Shown here piece after piece: positions 12,420-25,160 of a stretch of DNA of 64,000 bases. How positions within the stretch are numbered: position 1 is the stretch's first letter; every line of letters starts with the position of its first letter. Source of the DNA: Euborellia annulipes (lineage: Eukaryota; Arthropoda; Insecta; Dermaptera; Anisolabididae). The position numbers and the translations under genes are program-made. Location: NCBI GenBank assembly GCA_023213315.1, contig JAKCPI010014325.1:208928-272927 (forward strand), given 5' to 3'. Under the pieces are notes generated by a model. The model worked only from the letters and a program-made list of their open reading frames with translations, did no database searches and had not been told where the DNA came from.

Positions 12420-14164
12420 CTGATGTACTTTTTAAAAGGGCATCTAAATAATTGATATATATAAATTTTAATCTAAAAAGTAAAAGATTTAAATTCTGTT
12501 ACCATGGCAACCATTTCACCTATCACCTATCACCTATAGAACAAGAGTAAAGTGGTCTTCAGAAGATTTCAACGGCAAAATGAGAATATACATTTTAAAG
12601 AGCAAAAAAATAATTGTTTTATTAATTAAAAAAAAAAATCGTTAGAGCGAATTTTGAGAAAATCGAAAAAAACTGAAAAACTACATCAGTAAAGTACTAG
12701 TACTTTTTGGTTGATTTTGATTAAAATCTTATTTCCAAGCCTCAGGGGGATGTCTAACTTAAATATAAAATTTCACCCTCCTAGCTCAATCCCTTCATGC
12801 TTAAAATTGAACACAAATAGGCAAAAGAATGTAAAAAAAAAAAAAAAAAAATTCGGGTCTATGAATTAATAAATATTTAATTGTATAAATTTTGCGGCTC
12901 ACATACGCGATATATATAATATCTTAAATATTATATATAATTTATTATCTATTAAAAAAAAAAAAATGGGGGGGGGCCGTGAGATATTTATTTGGTTCCC
13001 AACGGGGCCGCGACTCAAAAAGTTTAACAAGCACTGAACTAAAGATCTAAAGGGATAGATTTTATTATTTAATATATTTATGAGAAATAAGCAGAGGCGT
13101 ACCGAGGCAGTTGGGGGCCTGGGGTGGCACTAGAAGAGGGGGCCTTCTATTGAATTTTTTTTTTTTGGGGGGGGTGCTCATCTTTAAATATCCCTCTCCT
13201 CCATACACAAAAATATTTTTAAAATACCGTATATCCCTGAACCCCAAGGGCCCCGGGGCCTCTCAAAGAGAAATTTTCATTAAATTTTCTTTTTTTTTAT
13301 CTAAATTTTTCCATTTTTGCTTGAGCCCTAAGGGCCCCGGGGCCTCTCAAAGGGAAATTTTTATTAAATTTTTTTTTTTATAAATATATGGGGGCCTATG
13401 CCGGCTAGGGGCCTGGGGCGGACCGCCCCCCCCTCGGTACGCCACTGGAAATAAGCATCTCTGATTGAAGACAAAATATTTTGAAATTTTATTTTTTCTC
13501 AAAGGATTGAATTCTTTATAGATAAATATGCAGTCTTTTATTCTTATAGTTAAAAAAAGTTTCGAATAAAATTTTATAAAGCATAAAAAGATGAAATCAT
13601 TCAATTTGTCAATAATTTCAAATGATGGGAGAGCATCGATTTGTTTTTTCTAATTCGATCGGCGCCCAGAGTGCAGCCAGGGAGCCTCGCTTCACTCTCG
13701 TCTAGGCTTTTCTTCTCGCGCAGATTCGCTTTTCAAAAACTCGCTCTATCTCTCTTATTTTTCGTTGGATTTGTGGAAAAATGCAAAACTGGTCTTTTCA
13801 ATCAATTATAAAGCTATAGACATTTTTTTATTTAACTACGACCACATAAAATGGGGGTTTATTAATTGCCTTTTACATCTTCAAATTTTAACTGCCGCCT
13901 TCATTTTCTAATTATCCTAATTTATTGTTTTTTAATTAAATAAACACATTTAGGCCTTGATATTGATTGAATAACTTAGTATATAAAATATTCAAGCAAA
14001 AACAATGAAATTTTAGTCTCAAAACGTTCTGAAAATGATTATAAATCGATTTTCCAAATTTATTTTGACATATTAATCTTTTTTTACTTTTTCTTAAAAT
14101 TCAAAAATTAATTATTTTTTTTGATGCTGTTCTCATTTTGCTTTCAAAATTGTTTGAAGACCAC
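12420..14164 (+). repeat. Copy C of the interspersed repeat unit
   Basis: It matches 7660-8816 nearly base for base, apart from the 356-bp element inserted at 13092. The close match of copies B and C, including their junction with the next element end ('aagaccac' followed by 'catggg'), shows a recent duplication that already carried that junction. Confidence 0.75.
13092..13447. mobile_element. hAT-like miniature element with perfect 8-bp TSD GAAATAAG and a nearby empty site
   Basis: Termini CAGAGGCGTACCGAGG and CTCGGTACGCCACTG are inverted. GAAATAAG flanks both sides (13084-13091 and 13448-13455). Copy B at about 8091-8098 has the corresponding uninterrupted site (GAAATAAA, one base different). 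That pair directly proves the boundaries and the 8-bp duplication. Confidence 0.92.
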
Positions 14165-14342
14165 CATGGGCGTAACTAGAGAATTTGTCTGGGGGCCATG
14201 GGATCCTCCGGTGAGCCTGGAAAGCCCCATATTTTCTCAATTTTTTTTAGGGCAAGGAGCTTTCTTAGGGGTGGGGCCACGAGCCTTCTGGGGGGGGGCA
14301 GGCCCCCCCCGGCACCCCTCTAGTTACGCCCATGTATTTATC

Positions 14343-17300
14343 CTAGTTTTACATTAAAAAAAAAAATTGGCTCCGATATCTTAAAAATTTTAAGAGAAAG
14401 AAAAAAGTTTTTTTTTATTTTTTCACGTCCCTATCTTTTATTAAGGATTTAAAATATTTCTTGATAATCGTCTATGTAAATGCAATGGGCCATTGGAATC
14501 TATTGGAACATTGAGCAGTCGATTTTTTCTGTTTAGACAATATAACAATCTAATTTTAATTTTATTGCCTTTCTGAGAAACAAAGTCAGAGCGGATTGTT
14601 TGACTTCCCGCCTAGGCCTACTTGTTAACTACTAATTTGTTGATTTTTGTCTTTCTCTTATTTATTTATCGAAGTTCCACAAGCTAATACAAATTTCCCA
14701 AAAAGAACATTTTCAAATTAGATTCAAGAAAAGCTAATATAGGCCTATTTGTGAATAACTTAGTAAAATATAAATGACATAACAAGAGGTTAGAAAAATT
14801 AATATAGTTTTCAATTTCCAATTTTATTAATCAATTTTCAGATATAAAAATACATTGTGATTATATTTTAATAAGAATAATTATATAAAGTAATGTATAT
14901 ACTAATTAATAAAATTAATGTAAAAACGAATGTTCAGGGAACGATCCCTTTATTCATAAATTCTAAATATCAAACAACATAAAACCAAAATATGAAAATA
15001 CATATTTTCAATATTCACTCAAAATTTTGCCTTTAAAGCAATGGATTATTTATTGATAAATATTTGTAAAAGGCTTATTTATTTTTTTTTTTTTTTTTTT
15101 TTATTTATTTATATCCTTAAATATGTTTACATACATGCAGGATAAAGGCCAAGGTTGTGCAGTTATCCAATTATAATTATTGATCTCTTTCAAAATGAAC
15201 GTAAATTTTTAAAGTTGAGTGACAGCCGCAAGGATTTTTAGGATAAGGAAATGATAATCCAGCTTATGTTATTTTTCCCTTCATAAAGAAACTAATTTTT
15301 CTGGAACAGGTGTCAAAAATTTCCTCCTTTTCATCTTCTTCTTCTCATAAATATCATCAATATTTATTAAATACAACTTGCATGGACACGCACCATTTAC
15401 GATGTAGGCCTATCGTCATTTTGTATTGCTATGATATCAATATAAACCTGGAAATATAAATATAATATAAATTGCACTTAACTCAAGAGCAGGGAATGCT
15501 TTTTTATTTTTACCTGGTATCCATCTCTCGAGGCTTTTTTATTTAGTTTAGCTTTCATTATTTAATATAACGGGAACTCTGAAAAAACAAATATTTTAGT
15601 AGATGATATTAATAACTAGACTCTAGAAATCAAAGTGATTAAGAAATTTCTTTAAATTTTGATGTATTTATCAATAAATTTATTTTATAATTAACTTTGA
15701 CACTTCTATAAAGAGAATTTTTATTTTTTAATCAATAAAATCTACTATCATATTTATAATTTAACCAATTTGACTTCTAAAGAGTTTAGAGAGAGAAAAT
15801 ATAGAAAAAATTGACTTACCTATGATTAATCAATATTATATTAAATATTTATTCTATATTCAATTAACAAAAAATAGAGAGGCTTATTCACAAAATAGAT
15901 TTTTCAAAACAAAATATTATAAATTTGTTATGCAAGTGAATTTGATGGTTTTGAGGGTTTGTTGCTTTGTTCGCCAGCACAGATGCCCTATCTGACTGGA
16001 CTTATTCCCTGGACTGGTCGTGACACACCCTAGCTGACTGTGCATCTATGCTGCGCATCCTGGGCCGGCCCTGGGCGCAGCCTGGCTCGCCTCGGGGCAT
16101 CAGAGCAACTCATCAATAAAAATCAGTTCATGACTAAAACTCTTTCAAATACTATAATACTAAAAATAAATAAAAAATTTATTTTATATATAAGAGAAAT
16201 ATGTATTAATCTTGTTTAAAACTTATATTTTTAATTTTTCTTCAAATATGAATAGCGTAGCCTCTTTCAATGAAACTATAGGCGGATCATTTCGAAATTT
16301 AGTATGGGGATGAATGGACGGTTAAGGGTTAAACGATAATAGACATATCTTCTATCCCGTAGGGATATTAATCTCGTTTCTTCAAATAATATATCTGTAA
16401 CAAAATAAGAGCGAAATTCTTCTTGTTATTAAAAGATATTTTGCTTCCCGTCCCAAGCGACATTTGGATTCGCTACCAATCATTTGAAATAAATAGGGAT
16501 GGAGTCTAATTGGTCTTAGATGCCGAAAAAGATCTTAAACAAATTGAAAAAACACACACAGCACATGACTTTCTCTTACTTTCTATAATTTAAAGTTGCA
16601 TTTTGAACTTGTTTACAAACATTTTTAGGTACTAATTTTTAAAATTTTATATTAAAAATAAAATTTAATTTCCAAGAAAAATATTTTTCTCGAATCTCGG
16701 GGGGTAAGTAACCCCTTTACGTATGAGTAGAAGTTACTTATGAGATGCTTTTTTTTTCAAATTTTATGCTTATTGAACAACTTTTTTATTCAAGATTTTT
16801 ATGCTTTTTTAAGCACTTTTCACTTTTTTTTCCATATTTTTATGCTCTTTTTGTCCGGTCTTTACTTATAAATCATGTTGTAATATATTAATAAATGAAA
16901 AAAGGTTTTAAATAATAAATAGAAAATTGAAATAAAAATAACAGGAGAAAAGGAAAATAAGGAAGAAAAAATATCTTTACACGCATATATTGCAATAGTT
17001 TTAATAATTATCTTTAAAATAATATAAAGAAAATAAAATATAATAATTTTATTAGCCATCAATGAATATAAGAATTTTTTATTAATGCAATAATTTACAC
17101 CGACTCACACACACATACATATATATATATATATGCGAAGATAAGTTTATATATATAGCAAACAGACCACCAACACTCTCCGACTTGGAGTGTAGGCAGA
17201 ATGCACAAACACTATTACACAAACCAAACACCAACCTTCCTCCAGATCTCAGAGACAAACACAAACCTCTGAGGCACCCACTAAGAATGAGCCATATATA

Positions 17301-18192
17301 CCTATATATATATATATATGCCATGGTTGCAAAACATGTATATACGTTATATATAATTCGTTGGCCAAGCTACAAAGTTATTAACACAAAGGTTGGGGTG
17401 TTTACACCAAATTTCGTTCCACTTCAATACTGCTAGTGGTGAAGGTTGGTTCGATTTGGGCAACCCATTATACATACATATGAATTTAAGTATATAGCTG
17501 TGGTATAATATTTAAATGAAATTTCGAGACAAATGTAAATGAAGCTATTATTATTTCTTTTAACTCTCTTGTTTATCTTATGCAGCTGAGGTTTCTGTCG
17601 GGATTGCAGACAATATCATACATGCTCTCATTATGCATAAGGTTCAGGGTCGTAGCCATAATTTTTTCGGAGAGGGGGGGTCCAAATGATCCGAGAGTTA
17701 ATCCCCCACTCACAAATGAATAAATTTTAAATTTAAAGAAAATAAAATATTTGTTATAGTTTTAAACAGTATTTAAATTCGAACATCATGTTTCTTTCTA
17801 TATATAATATTTCTTTTTATTTATTAGTATTTCGGGATTTCTCCACCCCCCCCCCTTTAAGTCCTTGTGCTGACTCTGTCAACTCTAAATCCGGACCGAA
17901 ACGTCAGCTTTGCAACAATAAACATTTAAAAGAAAAAATATTAGGTGCATCCTCATTGGTCTCAACTCAACCTTCCAATAAATTTTCATAATTAATATGT
18001 TATTAAAGTAAAAGTAATCCAGAACATTTTAGATTTTCTTAAGTTTTTTGATAAATGCTATTTCAAAATAATTATTAGATTTGTAAATTGAATAAAAGTA
18101 TGAAAAATAATTAATAAATGATAGAAGTGATAGACAAGTAAATCTACATAATTAATCCAACATTGAAAATAAATAAATAAATAAATTCGATT
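14343..18192. other. Intergenic interval without a recognised gene
   Basis: Contents: AT-rich unique-looking sequence; a GC-rich patch at about 15960-16105; a SINE body near 16440-16560; (CA)n/(TA)n microsatellites near 17105-17160 and 17295-17320; and a degenerate hammerhead-like remnant at 17865-17935 with the shared string CGAAACGTCAGCT. The small ORFs here are low-complexity and have no recognisable content. Confidence 0.5.
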
Positions 18193-21100
18193 TTAGAGTA
18201 GACCTTGTCGTTTTAAATCTTCATAAGTTTTCCGATTTACGACATTTCCAAGTGAATCTTCATATTCTTCTTCTTGTTCTGGCTGCCAGCGTTCCTCTTG
18301 TTTTTGAGATTTTAATTTCTCCCACACTAAAAATGATTAGTAACAAATAAATATGTTTTTAGATATTAGTATTCAGACTTGTTATTATTATAAATATTAT
18401 ACTCTGTGTCCGTTCTAGCAAGTCCAGTTAGAGGCTGGGATAAGTATCACAGTTACTAATAGAAAGCAAAGAAAACTCAGGCCAGAAATCTGGACTTCAC
18501 AATTTTAGAAAGATTTTAAAACGTTCGCAGAACGGATCAGGTATAAATCGCAAAACTAGAAACAGCAACTTACGTGCAAGGGCATCTTCTATGAGTGTAA
18601 CGTTGGCAAAATGAGCTGTGTTTGGAATGCCAAGACAACGCATGCCATGAGCATGTCTCCATTCCTAAAATTAATAATTAATAATGTAAAAAATTTCTAC
18701 TTGGTGCCTCAATTAAGTAAAGAAATATCTTTTTATATATACATTTAATATATAAATAGTTACTTACAGCAAAATGTCTTTGGAATGCTTTTGGACCTTT
18801 ATAGGTGAAATTTCCACAAATTTCGCAATTATAACTAATATTTAATCCATGTAATTTATAAAGCCAATATGGAATAGGCTAAAAAAAATATTAAAAATTA
18901 GATAAGATGAAAAGTAATGAATAGTGGAAGTGTCAAAAAAGGAGTATTTTATTAAATTTATAGTTCCGGGATGACTGAGGTGGAGCTAGGTGGTTTTTTC
19001 TTTTGATAAAATTGGATAAATCTAAAAAAGTACATCTACTCGAAAGTACTAATACTCGGGGAATATTGAGAAAATTGGAAAAAACTAAAAAATATTATAC
19101 ATCAGTAAAGTACTAATACTCGAAGATTTTCAATGTTGAGACCTAGAGTAAATTTGTTTCGTATGCCGCAAATAGTAAATATTTAAAATTTGAAAGAAAT
19201 CGTTAAAGCGAATTAAGAGAAAAATGGAAAATCTAAAAAAGTACATCAGTAAAGTACTAATACCCGAATTTCCCCAAAGATGAGACCTAGTGCAATTTCA
19301 TATTGGTGCTGGATAATAGTAAATATTTAAAATTTGAAAAAAATCGTTAGAGCCGTTTCCGAAAACTGAAGTGCTTACAAACAAACAACAAACAAACGTA
19401 CTTTGCTCGTTTAATAGTATTAGATTAGATTAGATGAGATACAAGCAGTCGGGGTATTCAAAAAAGTTTACACCCCCATGAGTCAATACAAATTTGCCCC
19501 TTTTGTGCAGCTATGCAAATTTTTTCAAACATAAGTTAAGGTCTGTAAAAATTGCTTCAGTTTGACACTCCTGATTTATTCATAATAAAAATACTGACCT
19601 TCCCATCCCAGCCAAGAGGAAGATTTTTGGGATTGTAAGGAACATCCTCTTCATCTTCATCATCAGATTCACTTGCGCTAGCTTCCGCTTCAGAGTCATC
19701 TCTCTCACCATCAGTTCGTGCTTGCTTTCTCTGGACATTTTCTTTGGTGGCTGCACGTTGTTCAGTAACAAATTCCGTCAATCTAATTTCACAAAAAAAT
19801 TAAAAGATTGAACTACACAAAATAATAAATTTTATGTTTATGCAAATGGACTTACTTATATACTTGTGCTTCTAAATAAGCGAGCTCTTTTTGACGTTCA
19901 GTTTCTTTTTTACCACCTTTTGATTTTCCTGGTTTACTTTTTGCAAAAAGAGAGGGATCTAAAGATTTTTTTCCTTTAGTACTAAAAAGTCTTTGGGCAC
20001 GTTCTTCCAATGTTCTAAAATTAAAAATATTGAATTAAACAAATATGTATTAAACATAATAATCACATTATTTGTTACCCTCCACATTTAAGTCCGAGAG
20101 CCATCAGAGCGGATTTAAGTCGATCAAGTCCCAAGGAAGCTAATTCCTCCCAGGACGAAAAAGGACTTAAATCTAAATGAGCGCCGATGTGGGTTAAAGC
20201 ACTTCCAGTTTCTTTCTAAAAATTAAATAAATAAATTAAAATTGTAACATTTTTACTTGTCAAATAAAACACTAAGTGACAGAGAGAATGGATGGATAAT
20301 AAATAATTTGCTACAAACTCTGAAAAATTTTTCTTCAGATATCTATGTATTTACAGAACAGATTTTTAAAAAATAAAATATAAATAATACTTACAGGCCA
20401 TCCAGGAAAAGTTCCATTATCCCATTGATTTAAAAAACCATTTTGTATATTAGATAGTTCTTCATCAATATTTAATAAAGGTTTAATTCTTTGAATATAA
20501 TCATGAAGATAATCCAGCAAAGCAATGAGATATTTTCGGTATTCTGAATTTTTTCTATCCCGTGGAATATCAAACAAATGGTCAAATGTTGTCAAATAGG
20601 TGATATAATCAACTCGATCAATACCTTTTAGATTAATATATTTTTCGTAGCATTGATGAAGATCTAAATATTTGCCATAACCTTCTTCATCTGTAAATTC
20701 AATTAGGTCTGAAAAAAAGAAAGGAAACATTCACAAATCAATAAGTTAATTATTTCAGTTTCAATATTTATATATATGTATATGTATACTTAAATAAAAT
20801 TATTGTCTTAAATGCATTTGATAATCCTTCTTTAATTTAAGTCAGATTTGGAAATTTATTCACTTACTAGCTTGTTCTTCCGTTGGATTTTCTCTTAGAG
20901 CTGCTAATTCCTCGAATTCCACTGTCATTGGAACAGTTATTTCATTCGGTATCCTTCTGTAAAAATCTTTAATATTTTTAAGTCGACTATAAAATTCGAG
21001 AAATTCATTTGGCCCTGAGAGAGCAGCAACTTCTTCTTTTCGTGCTCGATCCTTATCTTCATAGAGTTCTTTTAAATTTACAGTGCTTTCCATGTAATTC

Positions 21101-22044
21101 TAAAAAGTAAATCATCATTTATTAATTCATCAATTCATTATAAATAAAATTTTTTTATTATAACTTACATCCAAAAGAATTTTCAAACGATGATCTGAAT
21201 TTATGACCTCACGATACTGGAATAAAACAAATTATTAGAAACAAGAATAAAAATATTTATATTAGAATTAGGACTTTTGCTGGACCATAAAAATATTTAT
21301 GTTAAATTAGTAAACTTTTATTAATTAAAGTAAGAATGTCTACACATTTCTTAAAATTTAAGTTATTTATTTCCATGAAACTTCCATTAAAAAAGTTTTA
21401 ATGGGTTAAAAGAAAAGTTTGTTGTTCTTTGTAAAGTATTTAAAATTTAAACAAAATACGGCATATTAAACTTAATTATTTTTTAAACGAATAAACAAAC
21501 AATTTCTCTTGAATACCAAATTGTTCCAATATACAATAATGAATTAAATATATTGGATTAGGGCCAAAATGAAATCATGTTTGTTGGATATTGAATTGTG
21601 GTGATTTGAAACTCGTTTCCATGTTTCTGTTTTTTGATTGTATATATACATAAACTATCTTTTGATAAATAAATATACTGATTTGCCAAGACCAATTCTA
21701 TCCTTTCTCTATTATAATATATTACAATGTTATTTCTAAAAGAAGAAACGATTTCGCGATTATAAAGTAATATATATATATTCATAAACTGGGGATCTTG
21801 GATCAGATGAAATATATAAAAATTTGTATATTCGATATCTTAAAATAAAAAATTTATATAGAAAAAGGCAATGTAACAATGTTTTCTCTTAAAGAGTAGC
21901 ACTAAACAAGGGCGTGTTGGTTAAAAGTAAATTTAATTCTTTAAATACCGTGGACTTTTTCTGGAGCATTTCTTTGACCATGGCGTCCATCAGACGTTCC
22001 CTTTCTTCATGATATCGCCTCTGCTGCTCTAATATCGTCTCCAT
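18193..22044 (-). CDS. SF3A3: Splicing factor 3A subunit 3 (SF3a60)
   Basis: Complete 10-exon gene encoding 501 aa, the same length as the human protein. Exons on the minus strand: 21949-22044, 21169-21216, 20868-21099, 20395-20708, 20079-20215, 19856-20014, 19599-19782, 18768-18878, 18574-18664, 18193-18326; all are GT-AG with consistent phase. The start [14 protein letters not shown] matches the family N-terminus. Exons 3-4 carry the conserved GPNEFLEFY and [12 protein letters not shown] blocks. Exon 7 has an acidic stretch before [11 protein letters not shown]. Exons 8-9 hold the matrin-type C2H2 zinc finger (C408, C411, H425, H431). The end is [12 protein letters not shown]3A joins SF3B in the 17S U2 snRNP for branch-site recognition in the nucleus. 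The first intron is about 730 bp; the intron at 18879-19598 holds copies of the 'agtaaagtacta' repeat. It is divergently paired with RIOK3. Confidence 0.97.
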
Positions 22045-22894
22045 TTTATTAATTTATTTATCAATCTGAAACTAATGATTATAAAATCACAAAAATTAAT
22101 GTCACACTAGTTTTGAAAAATCACCATCTATAAAACATTGTCCAAATTATATTAAATATGATTATATAAATTATTTTTAATTATGTCAATTATAAATTAT
22201 TACAAAAATAAAATACCTTTTCTATTTTCTAAAGATAAAAACATGAAATTCAAACCAATTTAGTAGTACAATAGATAGTAAAGAGTTTAACTGTTGAGCG
22301 GAGTGAGCGGAGTCAATAAATCAAAAGAACGATTCTTCTCAGGGAACGATGAACGAATATAAACGAATCTTGATCAGATCTAGGCAAGTTGGCCAATAGT
22401 GAGAAATATAAAATAAACGCATTTTCATGATAGATTTATTAAAGAGTTATTTCTTTTTAAATTTTTTCAATTTGGAGTCAATAAATGACTAAAAACTCTA
22501 AAAATTATTTTTTAAATTTATTAATTTTGTCTATATAATTTAATTGACAAAAAAAAAAAAATACATTTTATAATTTAATATATTTATTTAATAAGAGACA
22601 CAAAATTTCTAAAAATTCTAAATAATATTTTACTAACATAAAATAGTAAAAAATAAAACAATACATAAATAGCTTTTATATATTTAAATTTATTTTTTAT
22701 GTTGGCTCTGGTTTTTAATACTTTTTTTAGCATCTGAATGTCAGCTTACGATCCTAATTTCATAACATTGATTAACATCATATTTTGTAATATTAGAATT
22801 AAAATTATTACCCAACTTTGTTACACATTTATATATAAATATATATAGTAGTAATTTTTTAAACCATATTGCTAACTTAATTTTTTAATTAAAA
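22045..22894. promoter_or_regulatory. Shared intergenic region between divergent SF3A3 and RIOK3
   Basis: About 850 bp separate the two start codons, which face outward, so both promoters and 5' UTRs must lie here. The only non-AT-rich patch is 22290-22400, which contains a direct repeat of 'gagcggagt' (near 22298-22316). No core promoter motif can be assigned with confidence. Bidirectional promoter use is inferred from layout only. Confidence 0.4.
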
Positions 22895-24430
22895 ATGGAT
22901 GAAAATTTGAAAAAGTCGCCGTGGCATATTGAATCTTGTAAAAATCCAGTTTCGTTAAACGCGATCATGTCAGAAGAGAAAGCAAAAGGAATGCAAGAAC
23001 GTGAAGACAGAATAATCGCTGAAAGACTTCAAAATTGTCTCGGCGATGTCGACGAGGGAAATTCATCAAAGGATAATAGGAAATATCGAAAAGAAGAAAA
23101 ACATTTAGAAAAAAAAGAATGTGATAATGATTTCGTCTTGGCTCAAATTTTGCAGGAACAATTTGATAGCGAATACGATCAGCTATTAAAAAAACGAGAA
23201 GATAAAGTCAACGGTGCATCGAAAGTTTCTATATCGTACAGTAATTATCGTTTAACATCTAAAGATAATTTGATGGAATCAGATTTTGAAGAAGAACAAG
23301 ATGAACCAACTCAACATTGGGATCGCTTCGTTTCTACCGAACAAATGTTTCAATCGATTCCAAAATGTGGATATATGAAAAAAGAAGGTCAAGTTGTTAC
23401 TAAACACGATATTGCATTGTCTTCTCGTAGGAATGCCTGTAAAATACTTAATTTCCCCCCAGAATTCCAAACTGGTGATGGAGAGGATTTTGATATGAAA
23501 CTTTCGAATAAAGTTTTTAATTGTCTGAAAGTACATTCGCACAGTAAACAGTCCCGTAACAACAAATTTGATGATAAACGTGAACACTCTACAGCCGAAA
23601 TGAGTATCGACGCTACAACAAAACTTGTTTTATTTCGTCTAATCAACAATGGAATTTTAGAGAACGTTAATGGAGTAGTAAGTACTGGAAAAGAATCTGT
23701 TGTACTACACGCTGATGGTGGCAGTTACGAAAACGGAGATTCCTTACCAAAATCTTGTGCGATAAAAATATTTAAGACAGTCTTGACAGATTTCAAAAAT
23801 CGTACTGATTATGTCGAAGGAGATTTTCGTTTCAAAGGGAAACTATCAAAAAAAAAGTTATTTAATACATGGGCTGAGAAGGAGATGAATAATCTTTTGA
23901 GAATGCAAAACGCCGGAATTCTTTGTCCCGAAGTTGTCCTTCTAAAGAAACATGTTCTTGTCATGTCCTTCATAGGCGAGGGGAATACTCCGGCGTCTAA
24001 ACTAAAACATGCCAAAATGGACACAGAACAAATCGACGACGCCTATTTTCAAGTGTGCGATACCATGAAGAAAATGTACAATCAAGCAAATTTGGTCCAT
24101 GCCGATTTGTCCGAATACAACATCCTCTGGCACAACAACAAATGTTGGTTTATTGACGTCGGACAAGCTGTGGAAAAAACGCACCCTAAATCCCAAGAAT
24201 TACTCAAACGAGATTGCATAAATATCAACAACTTTTTTAATAAAATTTCCAACAAAATCTGGACTGATGAACGATTATACTCTTATATTACCGACGGAGA
24301 ACAGTTACCCGAAAATGACCAAATAAAGAAAATTCAAGAATTCGAGAAGAATTTAGAAAATTTAACTCTTCAAGATCCAGACATCATCTATCCATTCAAT
24401 TTTTACTGGGACGAATCTCAGAAAATGTAA
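22895..24430 (+). CDS. RIOK3: RIO kinase 3, atypical Ser/Thr kinase
   Basis: A single uninterrupted ORF of 511 aa. The N-terminal region has the RIOK3-type blocks LNAIMSEEKAKGMQ and VLAQILQEQFDSEYD (to about residue 95), then KVNGASKVSISYSNY. The RIO domain starts near residue 230. It has the flexible nucleotide loop STGKESVV (263-270), the invariant Lys291 in CAIKIFK, the catalytic loop HADLSEYN (402-409, Asp404), and the metal-binding FIDVGQ (Asp421). All catalytic residues are intact. RIOK3 acts in the cytosol in 40S-related maturation and in innate signalling in vertebrates; its role here is inferred. Poly(A) signal AATAAA lies at 24479-24484. RIOK1 is unlikely because of the N-terminal blocks. 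Unlike its neighbours it has no intron. Confidence 0.95.
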   Translation: MDENLKKSPWHIESCKNPVSLNAIMSEEKAKGMQEREDRIIAERLQNCLGDVDEGNSSKDNRKYRKEEKHLEKKECDNDFVLAQILQEQFDSEYDQLLKKREDKVNGASKVSISYSNYRLTSKDNLMESDFEEEQDEPTQHWDRFVSTEQMFQSIPKCGYMKKEGQVVTKHDIALSSRRNACKILNFPPEFQTGDGEDFDMKLSNKVFNCLKVHSHSKQSRNNKFDDKREHSTAEMSIDATTKLVLFRLINNGILENVNGVVSTGKESVVLHADGGSYENGDSLPKSCAIKIFKTVLTDFKNRTDYVEGDFRFKGKLSKKKLFNTWAEKEMNNLLRMQNAGILCPEVVLLKKHVLVMSFIGEGNTPASKLKHAKMDTEQIDDAYFQVCDTMKKMYNQANLVHADLSEYNILWHNNKCWFIDVGQAVEKTHPKSQELLKRDCININNFFNKISNKIWTDERLYSYITDGEQLPENDQIKKIQEFEKNLENLTLQDPDIIYPFNFYWDESQKM

Positions 24431-24478
24431 CCAATTTTTTTGATTATTTATTTTTTTCAAAAATCTTTCCTATCATTT

Positions 24479-24484
24479 AATAAA
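24479..24484 (+). promoter_or_regulatory. RIOK3 polyadenylation signal
   Basis: Canonical AATAAA 49 bases after the RIOK3 stop codon. A second copy of the hexamer follows near 24538. Confidence 0.6.
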
Positions 24485-25099
24485 TTAATTATTAATTTAT
24501 TAAAAAATTCCTGAATTGTTATGAAATTTAACGTTTTAATAAATTTATTTTTATGGTTACACAATATTATGTTTCATTAACCCTTATAATTTTATATCCA
24601 TTTCCTTTTTTTTTAAGATTCTACATTTTTCCTTTGACACAAACATTTCTTATATCAAAAAGAGACACAATAAATTATTATCAAAAATCTCATAAAAATT
24701 ATATTTTGTTCATTTAATTAATTTGTCCAAGTATCTCTTTAAAAAAATATATATATATATATACTACATAACTATATCAGAAGATTGCAAGATTTATCTA
24801 TACTTAAGAAAATCAATTATTTTTTTCATTATCATTTTATCTAATCTGTTTGTTGCAAAAAAATATAATAATTTTATAAATAAAGAAAGTTTTATTTTAT
24901 AGAGAAAAATATTTTTCAAAAAATATAATTTGTGTTTGAAATTTAATTTGAAAAAAGATTTTAAATCAAAATTCTCTGTTAAGAGTATTTTTAATTTTTT
25001 TATAAAAGGAGCACAGTAATATTTTTAAAATTGTTATATTATGTAATAAACAGGAATTTTTTATTTAAATTTCAAATGATATCTTAAAATAAATGCTCT

Positions 25100-25160
25100 C
25101 GAGCTCTCGAGCTGTCCGCCATCGTGATCGCGTCAGCAAAATGGCGGCCTTTAAGTTTAA
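25100..25160 (+). promoter_or_regulatory. Candidate IBTK promoter with paired YY1-like motifs
   Basis: A short CpG-containing patch in an AT-rich gap holds 'aaaatggcggcc' at 25138-25149 and the inverted 'gtccgccatc' at 25114-25123. Both resemble the YY1 consensus (AAnATGGCGGC). It lies about 600 bp upstream of the IBTK start codon. A start site near here with a 5' UTR or intron is plausible but not shown. The rest of 24431-25762 is AT-rich without features. Confidence 0.4.

Larger units (their letters stand above)
11101..14334. mobile_element. Composite hAT-like element: two miniature elements bracketing 2.8 kb
   Basis: The outer ends are perfect 17-bp inverted repeats: 'catgggcgtaactagag' at 11101 and its complement ending at 14334. 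They are flanked by TATTTATC at 11093-11100 and 14335-14342. Inside are a miniature element at each end (11101-11315 and 14165-14334, same orientation), then repeat copy C and the nested element 13092-13447. The inner ends show no matching duplications. This is what a composite transposition unit would leave. Recombination between two separate insertions could produce the same pattern. Confidence 0.6.

Noticed and set aside
17082..17436. ORFs on both strands near the microsatellites
   Set aside because: Low-complexity CA/TA repeats generate the open frames; no domain or splice structure supports them.
23279..24196. Minus-strand ORFs inside RIOK3
   Set aside because: They are shadows of the RIOK3 reading frame on the opposite strand.
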